Positions 24,367-36,300 of a DNA stretch of 64,000 bases are shown here, piece by piece. The DNA lies in contig OX578276.1 of the NCBI GenBank assembly GCA_951217055.1, positions 60,697,307 through 60,761,306 on the forward strand, written 5' to 3'. Position 1 is the stretch's first letter. The number at the start of each line of letters is the position of its first letter. The stretch is from Gerris lacustris (taxonomy: Eukaryota > Arthropoda > Insecta > Hemiptera > Gerridae). Both the position numbers and the translations under genes were made by a program. The notes under the pieces were generated by a model, which was not told the DNA's origin, did no database searches, and worked only from the letters and a program-made list of their open reading frames with translations.

Positions 24367-27300
24367 CTAAACATAAAAAAATCATTAATACTTAAAGAAG
24401 AATGGAGAATTATTATTATTCAATTCATTAATAATAATAATAAAAAAAAAAAACATTAACCTGGATGGAAAGCAGGATTTTTTAAAAAGGAGAGAGTGTT
24501 CTTGCTAAGTTAGAAGAAACTACTTAGCAAGAACACTAAACTAGTGTTGCTTCGGGAGAGTAAAGCTGAGAAAGAAAGGTTAACTACATAGGAGAGCAGC
24601 TGGATAATGGAGAAGACAAGCTGAACAGATGAGAGGGTTTTTTTTTGTTTTTTTGGGGGTGGGGGGAGGAGTGGTATAATGTATCTTATTAGTTGTCATG
24701 AAATTTGCAAGCCTGCTATAAAGGAGGTTAACTAAAAAGATTTAACAAAATCGACTACAAGATCAGCACACATTCCTATTAAAAGGTAATAACAAAATGT
24801 ATATTTGATACAATACATTATATAAAATTTCACATTTGATAAGTTTACCTTTGGCACACTGGAAGGGTGGTTTGAATTTACATATTTTAATGTATAAGAT
24901 GTGATAATGTGTACTATAGCAGATTTAAATATAAAATTAAATTTAACTAAATTCCTGGGATATGTAAACATTTTTATTGTCGATGAATCAATAATTGAGA
25001 TTTTCAAGATATGACAAACTAAACTTTTAAATTTAAGAAATTGAACAAGATGTTGTATTAAATTAAGGAATATGTTGAGAAGATCTTATAACAACAACAT
25101 ACCTACTTAGGAATTACAACTTGAATTAATCTTCTTACTTCTTTTTCTTAAGATACATCATAAACTAAAATGTACCTGTTATAAATCCAGACGCAATAGC
25201 TATAGCTAAAGTAACAGCAAGAGCTAAAAGCTGAAATCCAGCTTGAGCCACAGCTGATCTGTCCTCTCCAGGTAAGATTTCTATATTGTTTACTTGCAGT
25301 TCAGTCAATTCATCAGTAAATGCTTTAGGTGATCGAGCAGGAAATAAAAGGTACAAGCTAAAAGCAACACAAGAGAACAGTTAAATAATATAATAATAAC
25401 ATTATATTATAGCAAATATACTTATTTACTCCAAAATATGAATTAGTTTTTATTACTAGTTAGTAACCTATTATTTTGAAATAAATACTCAATTGGTACA
25501 CTATTTTAAAAGTCTGCTTCTAGAGGTTAATTAGGAAATACGTACATTTTGAAAACGCTACAGTAAATTTTAATCAACATCAAAGGTAAAATGCATTGTC
25601 ACCATTTTTTTAAAACAAAAAAAAAGTTATTGACTATTAGATTATTTGAAGTTAAAGTTTTCAAATAGCAATAATTTAACTTCAGAGTTCCCTGGAAGAG
25701 CCCTTAAATCCAGATGTGAGGGGAACAGGCCCACAGGGAGAAAGAGGACAGCCTGGATGGACAACATCATATCCTCCCTGGCTCAAAGAGGAATGTCCCT
25801 ACAACGTGCCCGTACCTTGTCTATGGACAGGAGAGGGTGGAAAACGTTTTGGTCTACCTCGACACCGCAAGGTAGAAGAGGGGCCGACTAAGTGAGTAAG
25901 TAAGATAATTTGAATCGATTCCTAGGAAAGGCAATGAGATAGTAAAAACAATCTTGGAGCTTTAAAGTTGGAGTAATATTTAGAGGCTAGTTTAGAAAAA
26001 TTCTGGAAATTAGCCTGGGATTAAAAAGTCCAAAGCACTAAGCTATTTTTCAGAGGCCCTGAGTATTTTTACCTTAATTTGTCATGAGAGGACAATCGAT
26101 AAGGAAGAAATACACGGGGAAGTATTAATTATCTTTAAAACAATTAAAGAATTTTTAATAAAAGTACAATAAAGAGACAAACCTTGGACCATATAAATCT
26201 GTTGAAGCAAGGGCTGATGCAATTGCACTAACAATGCCTGCAAATACACCAGGCATACCATGAAGATTGTGCACGCCACAAGTATCATGCACTCCAATGT
26301 ACTCTTCCGTCCATTCCTAAAAATAAGAAACAAAATTTAATTAGTAACACCAACACCACATAGTTAAGAAGGTGTTAATTTAGACCTTCCTTAAGGCTCT
26401 GCTGCCAGGATCCAGTAGGTAGATCCAAATAACACCAGGGCTGTTAATACCTATGTAATAATTAAATAACTTTTTATATACTACTTCTGTCATAAATCAT
26501 AAATTTTAAACCCGTCAAAATGAAAATCGTAAATATGGGACATGTCAAAACAAATAAAATAACTTGGGGATTTTTACCGAAGTAACTTTCCATACATCAA
26601 AATTTGCTGAAAACTAATTAAATTCTGCTGAATATGGCTAAAAGTATTAAAATAATGCATTGTCATCGTGTTCTGAGCTATTCAAAAAGTTGCATATGTC
26701 TAGCTACTCGGGAAGTTAGTTAAAAATCGATTGCAAGATTTGTACTGGACACCCTTGTAAACAAACAAACAAGAAAGCAAGCTAATAAAACATAGTAAAA
26801 TAGGAGAATTTAAAGACAGGGCCGTACCGAGGCTGTGGCGAAGGTGGCCCTTGCCAAGGGCGCAGGTTTGAGAAGGGCGCAAAATGGAGAAGAGGAAAAA
26901 CATTTTTTGATTGGTAAGATTGGTCAAAATGGAAACTTTATACTTAGGTATAATTTCGGTTGTGTGAGCTGTCAATTCGTGTTTTTATGATGAACATTAA
27001 TCACATTGTGACATTGCGCTTAGCGCGGTGGCGTGCGATTTATGTTTATATTGGCAACGCTAGGGCCTAACGTTGCCGCGAGGCGCATCCGCCCCACCCC
27101 CTAGCGGCTAGGGCAGTGTTTTTCAACCTTCTTCTAATGGGGGCACCCCAACTTGGTTAATTGTTTCTCGCGGCACCCTTATTTCTTAATACTAGTTTAA
27201 ACAAGTAAAGTGTGAAAAAACATGTAATTAATAAACTCAATGCACTCTCCCATATCGAAAATTACTCAATTTATTAACACCATCTTAAATTATTTAAATT

Positions 27301-30300
27301 GTAAGAACACTTATGATACCGAAAATGCGAAAGAAAAAAACGTTTAATAGATTTTACGTATAAAAAAAATAAAATAAAGGGTTCACAACCAACAAGTGTT
27401 GCATTTTTTTTTTAATAAAATTATTAAAAAGGTATGGAATATTCTTTTTTGAAAATTGTAATTACATTTGTATGTATTCAGTAACAACATTTATGAATAA
27501 CAATACAATATAATTATATAAATGCCCTAAAAAAAAATGCAATTCTACTTATTATATTTTTAAAGTACTCATTGTGTAAAAAGTATTTTTTACTTAAGAA
27601 ATAAAGTTAAGATGTCAATATTGTAAATATCAACTTACTTTTTGTAATATTGTAAATATTTTTCCGTTCAGTATTGTCCTTAATTAAATTATAATTTCAT
27701 ATTTGCTGTGGTGAAAAGTGAAATGACAGTGGATGTTTTATCTAAATAAACTTTTTATATCAACCATTTAACCTTGAACCGAAAAAGGAGTTATTATAGT
27801 ATAGCAAGGTGTTAAATAGTACTTTTTTTTTTTAAATAATACTTAAATGGTACTTTTTTTACGTGTTAAATAGTACTTTCTAGTAGCGAAAACTAAAAAA
27901 TTACTTTAACTTTTAGAGCCAGAATTGCTTAAAAATTTGTTTTACTGACGTTAAAATTCCAAAAATGTTCCGGGGGGGGGGGGGGGGGGGGGGGCCCGGA
28001 CCCCCCTCTCCCCTGGAGGGCATTCCATACCCCCCAGACCCCCCGGTGGGGCGCACTTTTACGGGTTTGCCATGTACGCAGGAGCACCTAGGTACGGCCC
28101 TGTTTAAAGAAAACAACTTATAAATAAATAATAATAAATCTATGAATAAATAAAAACCTGAATGTAAATGTATCCAAGTGTAGACAAAACTCCAGCAAGT
28201 GAACCAATAGTTATTGCAGCATAAGGCTGAATCACTAGGTCAGCTACTGTACCCACAGCCACTCCTCCAGCTAATGTAGCATTTTGAACATGAACCTGTA
28301 CAATATCAAACATATTTTCTAAAAAATGGAAAATATAATTCTAGCTTGTTTATCCCAAGAGTATCAAGAGCCCACTTGTCTAGTGTTGGATTGCTTCTAA
28401 ATAAACCTTTATTTTATCTCTAACTATCTAAAGGCTTACATTCTGCAGCCTTTTATCTACTTATCTACTAGCCTTTTATCTACCTACTCACCTTTCTGGC
28501 ATTTTAATAAGATGTCAAAGTTACCTCAGCCGCTGTGGCATATTGTAACGCACTATGTCTTACCTTTAAATAAATTATTCCCAATTTTTACATTGGATCA
28601 TGCATTTGTCTTAGTCATGACAGCTAATGAATTCCTAGGAATTCTAGATCTCAATAGCATTTAACATTTGATGTTCTGTAGGCAGTCAAATGCCTGCTTA
28701 AAGTCTAGAAAGAAAAAGATTCATATTCTAGCTGATACACCGAAATAAATTGAGTTTTGACACAAAATCACTTAAGAGGAGACCTCTTTGATTTGGAGTA
28801 ATATTTGACTAACTAACCTATTGAGTGACAAACTACCATCAACTTGATTTTTGGTCTACTAACTAAGTTCGTACCCAGGATTATGTTAATCACATTGTCC
28901 TTCAAAAAGGGTGGGACATGGCTGCTCTTCACCACACTGGTTTGTTTTTTTCAAATGCCTATTGCCAAGCTATGTCCCTTGGATGAACTTAGCCAACCAC
29001 ATATTCTTAAAAGGCACCAAAAGATTACTTATACACAAAATTCTAGCTTAATGTTAGTCAGATACTTTTTTGCATGCTATCTCCTGGACTATAAGTAAAC
29101 AAAGAGAAATAATAATAAAATTAACTAAGTAACCAGCAAGGCAGATAGTCTTGCAAGACAAGGTTCAATATCAGATGGAAAACCATAAAAATTGTGCACA
29201 ACACAATTATCATGCACTTTAATGCACTCTTCCCTCATTCCTTAGTAGGCATCTCACACTTTGTCAGGCTTCTTAATAGGTCACTGCCGATTAAATAGGC
29301 ACCTAAATAGGACTCGTAAACACGAGGAAGATAAAGAAACTCCTAAACAGGTAATTAGCTGCTGCCCGGCTGCTTAATCATAGATGGCTGATCTTCGATG
29401 AGGCAACTATTCCTACAAAGGAGCTGTGAAAAATAGCCATCAACTGTTGAAAGAATATAATATTTAATTATTAATATATTAAATACTTTCTACAATCCGA
29501 GTTTTATCAAAGGACCCATTTGGTGGTCTATATGTCTAGGATTAATATCACCCCGGTTCTTAAAAGTAATAAAAACACTTTGTCACTGAGACTTGTTAGT
29601 TTTCTTTTCAGCCTTAGACCCCAATTTATAGTTAATGGGCCAAATACAGTTATTTTACACCCCCCCCCCCCCTATTATGTGTTTATGTAAAAACTACATA
29701 ATGTCTATGCTATCAAAACAAATGAAAAAATAAAGTACATGCAAATAAGATAAGCAAGAATAATTACCATATCAAATCGCTTTTCTTTTCCTTTTATGGC
29801 TGAAACTGCAAATGAAGTAACGCAAGAAGCCGCAATAGATAAATACGTGTTAATTACTGCCCTTCTCTGAGCATCATTTGAGCTCAATGCACCGTTAAAA
29901 CTTGGCCAGAACACCCATAGAAATAAAGTACCTGAAATGTAAAATTTAATTTATATATATACATATTATGCTTTTCAATAATTTAGTAAAGAAAGATAGA
30001 TATCTAGCAATAATAAGTAAATTATTCTAACCAATCATTGCAAAGAGATCCGACTGATATGAGGAGCCCTCTTTGCTTTTATTCTTTGGTTTCCCAAGAA
30101 CTCTGCTCACAGCAAGGCCGAAATATGCACCAAATACATGGACTATTATTGAACCTCCAACATCAACGATCTGGTAACAAAATAAATTTAATTTGCACAC
30201 ACATAAAAATTATTTCAAAATTTAGTACTAAAATTTATAACAAGAATAGGAGGTACCCATAATTATTTAAAATATGAAATTCATTATGGACTAAGTTTGT

Positions 30301-33300
30301 ATCAGTATTATTTGCTGTTTCTTTTGAGCACGAATTTACTACTTATTTGTAGTCACTGAAATTTAAGTAGTAAAAACTAGCCTGAGGAGCTTACACCTTA
30401 CTTGAGCCACATTTCTAGATATCATAGATTTATACTAAATTATTTTCAGAAAAGGCAGATCCCAACAACTCCTTAAAAGTTTAAATATAAACTGCTCTTT
30501 AACAATAAAACTAATAAAAAATAAATCAATCAAGTATGAGCTTTCAGCATGGGTTTGTTGAACAGCATAATAGGCCATATCAAGATGATACCCATTTAAA
30601 CGATTGTTTTAGCTATAACTTTTGAACAATTTATTATAATGATGTGAAACAAACTCCATTATATACTATAGCGTTGGGACAACCGACTAGAAAAAACAAC
30701 CGAATGAATAAGTCGATTCGGGAAAAAACAGTCGATTGAATTCAATCGACTGAAAACAGTCTCATAGCGGGTATAGGATATACGAATAAATATATAGACC
30801 GAGACTGAACCCGCAAGTCGAATGTTTCAATCGAATGGTTTTTTTTTATATAGCAGTAGTACGGTGGAGGCCGTAAAGGCCTCAGAGCTGAGGGGGGGTG
30901 AGAGTGAGAAGGCGCTTGACATTCGTTATCTCGTCCCAAACTACAGCCTGCTACGATATCGTTTTCATTCGAATGAAAAAATATAGACTGAGACTGAATC
31001 CAGTCGACTTTTCCATTCGAATAATTCATTCGGATATTTTTTGGTTTTAGGTAGGGGAAAGGAACGACGGTGAAGGGCTCAGAGCGGAGGAGGGGTGAGA
31101 AGGTGCATGACACTCGTTATCTCGTTATACACACGTCCACATATACACGTCCGAATTACAACTAATACAACTACAACCTATAGACTGAAATCATTCGAAT
31201 GAAAACTAGATATCTACAACCGAATGAATGAATATTTTAAAACAACCGGTTAGTCGACTGTTTTCAATCGATTGGTTCCCAACGCTAATATACTACATTG
31301 TTATTGCCCAATGCAATAAACTACTCTAATGTGTCTAGCCCAATCAGTTCCGAAAATTATTGTGTATGGTTTTTTGGTAGAGAGAGGAAGCTTTTTTTTT
31401 TGTAGATTTGTTAAAAATAGAGGGTACACAAAAAAGGTAATTTTCAAAAAACAAATTGTATATATTTGTACTCAGGGCATCCTCCTCATCAACACCCCAC
31501 ATGACTCATTTACATTAAAAAAATGTTAACACCTTAAACTTCTATCCCTAGTATATGAGGAATCTTTTTTGGGGCTCCTCTATAATTTTCCTGTGTTTGG
31601 TTTATTTTATTACACATGACATAACTTCAAAGTTTTGTGTTGGGAACTTTCAGAGGTCGGGTGTGTTATAAACAGACCAATGGAGAAATGTATAAGGGTC
31701 CGTTTTTGCCTTTGAACCCTTAAAACATACACTAAACATTTTAAAAACTCAATTAATGTATAAATCAAAATTACATGCTATTAACGTACATGATTTTAAG
31801 GGATCAACAATTTTTAGATCTTGAAGTTATGATATTAGACCTAGGCCAATAAGTTACTTGTCTAAGCTGCATACATGAGTGTAGGTAAGTATTTAGATAA
31901 AAGGTAAGTTAATTACAATAAGGTCTAAAACTGCCATCAAACCACAAATTAAATTGTTTAAAGAAGGTACCATACAGCATCAAACACACAGATACATATT
32001 TTAATTAATGTCTAATATTGTTTGTATTTTTATATAATACATATTAAAGTTGAAGCCCTCTTAACAGGTCAACTTGGAACCGAACCTACGGCGGTTAAAC
32101 CCAATTTTTCCTTAACAAGCCAATAAAAACAGAGAAATACTTGTAAAATATTACAGTTCAACATAACAATATATAAACTGCATAAATAACTATAACAGAT
32201 AGGTGATAACAAAAATATCTTCCCTAAACAGACCTTATGTCTTTTATATACCAGCTGTGTATGGGTTTCATAAGAAGATTTACCCCCAGCTGAGCTGCCC
32301 CTTGAACTAAGACCAGATAAGAGGGCTTCTATTATTAATTGAAATACCTTGTTAAATATGTAATCCATTTTTACTCGGTTCATATAATTTATGGGTCACA
32401 AGAAAATGTATTTGCTAATACATAACACATGTACACATTTTTATTTTGAATTATTATGCATATGTATAACAGACCCTCAATTCATGCAGTTTTAATGTAC
32501 ACTTAGCACAGGGAATAATAAATAGATCAACTAAATAGTTTAAAAAAATTATCATATATTTTAATTTAAATTATAATTCCTCAATTTTTTTGTCATTCAT
32601 AAAAGTAAGTAGCTCATAGGTACACTTTTACTGTAAATAATTTGTATACATTTTTTTTTTTCTAAATAAATAGATAACAGGCAGCTTTGACCAATAAAAG
32701 CAATGAGATCAGGGTTAATCTTAACCCATTCAATGCGGGTGGATCCACTGTGGATCCATGCCGTGCTAACGCGCCTGGTGGGTGGATCCACAGTGGATCC
32801 AAGCCCTTCCTTTCACACCTCTGTAGCACTATTCTCCGTGCCTTGAGTAGAACCATCTTGCAAGGCTTCGTCAGGCCCGCTGACATTTGTATCCACAGTG
32901 GATCCAAACAATTTTTTAAATTTATAATTAACTTTTAAAATTGTGTAAATTTTATTCAGTTACTAAGGTAGGTTCATAAATTGGATTACGCATTCAATGG
33001 GTTAAGGGGCATAGGCATTAAACCTATTTAAGGGTCTTAAAGCAAAATTATCACAAAAATGTAATATAATTTAACCCTTACCTACTCATATTTCATTCAT
33101 TTTTTAAATTAGTATTAGTTGGACAAACATGACATAAAATAACACAATTTTATATAAGCTTTTGAAGAAAATAAAACAAATCTAAGTTAAAGCTTTAATT
33201 TTTAGTAAGCTAGCTACAAAAGAATAAAATAAATACAATTGTCATCATCTTGAATACAAAAGTCGTGAGAGCGTTTAAAATTTCATCACATTCTCTAAAA

Positions 33301-36300
33301 ACCTTAACAACTCAACAATTCTTTGGCACTCCAATGTGATGTAAAGTTTAAGAATTTATTTTACTACTTAGTTGGAGTAAGTTTGGTTGAAAAGAAAAAG
33401 AACCAAAATCTTTTGAAAGTGCTAGAAAAAAACTGACAGATTAAAATAGTATTCTAGTGTAGTTCACGGGGTGTAAACTGTTCTACATAATATTCTTTAC
33501 ATGTTATACAAGTTAAAAATACAAATGCGAGTTGTAAAGATGATGTTATTCCTAATGACAACATCGAACCTTTACCTCCAAAAAATGGAGATCATCAAAG
33601 ATCTATCAGTTTAAAACTAATAAATAATTGATAACTACATAATAAAATAAATAAATAATAACTAATAATAATAAGAGGTGGTTTTTTTTTCAAGTCCTTT
33701 CCATCAGCGTTGTGAGCTGCATTCAAGCTCTGCTTGAGCGGCCAGTAATCAATAATTAGTTTTAAGGTATTGTAATTGTAATGTATAATGTAACCCAATA
33801 ATTAAATGTAATTTATTTACGTAATAAATAAATAAATATCTAATGAGTAATACAGACCAGTTTGACAACTTTAGATCAGCCAGTGAATTGATATGATGAC
33901 TAAAAAAAGTGGTGAAAACCAGAGTGTATAACACATTAGCTATTGATGTGTACAATACATAACATGATCAATTTTGCTCTATGAATATGAATGTGATTAA
34001 GAAAATAAAATGTATTTTTATTTATTTTTAACAAAACAGAATAAAGTTTTTTTTGTTTTTTTAAAAAATGTCCAATATAACTCGTACTAAATTTTTACAT
34101 ATACGAGTTTATAATTGCTTGGTCCAGTATTTTCCATTCATTTGTTGCTCTAAGTTTTCATGGTTACATTTAATTATTATTGAACATTTTATCAAAATTT
34201 ACCATAAAAATAACTCCTCCCTGGCGGGGAAATTGAATTCGGCCTTACCTTTTTATATTTGCTTTTATAGCTATTTTCTTGGGAACTAGATTATTACCAA
34301 GAAAACGGCTTATATGGTTTAATTTGTATATAAATGGACTCCATAATAGATATTTTTAATTAATATAGACTAAACCGTTTTCAATAAATAATTTATTTTT
34401 ACAGAGTTTTATTGAGAAGCAGCGCCTTCAAATTTAAAGCTAAAATTCATTTTTTGATTCCGACTTAGTAAATTATTTTTCTGATCTTGTATGCTAAATT
34501 CCATCCAAATTTAAGCTGCACAAACAACTTTTAACTTTTTCAGACAAAGGGAACCTCAAAACGAGTAAATCTATCAATTTCTAATTTTGGTGCCATCACA
34601 AAACTTTCTCTCTATATAAACTACCTATATGAGGAAGTAAAAATTGATTAATTAGCTTGATACAAATAATATTAAAAAAGCATCACCTTAAAATGCAATA
34701 ATTATTTAATAGTCCAGGAGATAGCTTGCAAAAAAGTGTCTAACTAACATCAAGCTAGAATTTTGTATATACATTAATATTTTGGTGCCAATTAAGAATG
34801 TATGGTCGCCTAAGTTCGTCTGAGGGACATAGCTTGGCAATAGGCATTTGAAAAAAAAAAACCGGTGGAGAGCCTGCCCATTTTGGTGGAATATGTGATT
34901 TTTATGATCCTGAGTACAAAATTAGTTAGTAGACAAAAGTTCAAGTTGATGTTATGAGACCACTTCGATTTCGAGTAATATTTGAATAACAAACCTGTAA
35001 ATGACAAATAAATACCAATTTGTTTTTTGGTGTACCAACTAATTTTGTACTCAGATCATAAAAATTAAATTTTCCACCAAAATAGTCACGACATGGCCGC
35101 TCTCCATTTTTTTTTTTTTTTTTTTTTTCAATGCTTATTGCCAAGCTAAGTCCCACAGATAAACTTAGCCGACCACAAATTCTTATATACAAAATTCTAA
35201 CTCGATGTCAGTCACACACTTTTTTGCACACTATCTTCTGGACTAAAAGCAGACCAATGAAATAATTATTTATGCAATGCATTTTGTAATGATTTTCCCT
35301 CCTATTAAATGGGGATACTTAATAATATAGTACAAACAAAACAATATAGTGAACTTTTATCCTTTTATACATTTCTTTTTTTTAAATTCATAACTTAGAA
35401 ATTAATTTATCACCCTCAACTTTTGTTTAACATTTGCATCTTTTTTCTCAATTAAAAATTAAATAATATGAAAATCAATAATATAAAAATAATATCAAAT
35501 CAAATAATATAATTGACAGCTTTGATAATTAAGTTTTTAATCAATTAGTATTGTTCAGTATTTAAATGATATAATTCATCTTTTTAAATTACAAAATGAT
35601 TTCAGTAAAATAATAAGATATTGTTGACACTTTTCTTCTCAAACCTTCTCTACAAATGAGAATAAAAGTATCATGAAAAATGAATTAGTTCCATTGATAC
35701 ATTTCAGTGCTTAAGGGACCTAAGATTTTTAACCTTAGGTTAACATAAATAATGTTCATTCTTCAAATCGATCACATAGCTTTCATTACCTTTAGTAAGC
35801 TCAGAAGCAAAAGTAAGTAAAAATAGTCCGCCAATTAGTGTGGCACATTGGTTTCTCACATCCTATCACTTATTTTATTAATATTATGCTTTTACAAGCC
35901 AATGTTGTCTAATTTATTAATTTGTTTCCCCCTTTTTCTTAAATCAGTCAAAATTGTTTTGATTTTTTGACTTTCAACAAACCATCTAAATTTATTTTAA
36001 ATCAGGTGAGTACTTTTGAAGATATAGGTGTAAATAAATGTATGTTTTGTGTGCATGTGGAACAAATGTTGAATCTTCACTGGATGAGTAGTTTTTAAGA
36101 CATAATGGTTTGCAAGCAAAAATTCAGCGACAAAAAGATAGACCAATAGTAGCAGGACAAAAATATACCCTGATGTCTCAAACAGATTTCTGTCTTAAAA
36201 TTTTTGGAGACTTTGTTCTTCAGAACAATTACACATCGCTTCTTCCGTTAACTTCAATCAGCTCCAAAGCAATAAATAAATTTGAAAATAATTTTGCTCC

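Noticed and set aside
27913..28116. Pro/Gly-rich frame across the poly-G run
   Set aside because: Created by homopolymer translation at the end of the hAT element.
30742..31113. 123-codon minus-strand frame
   Set aside because: Entirely inside the hAT MITE; low-complexity composition and no recognisable domain.
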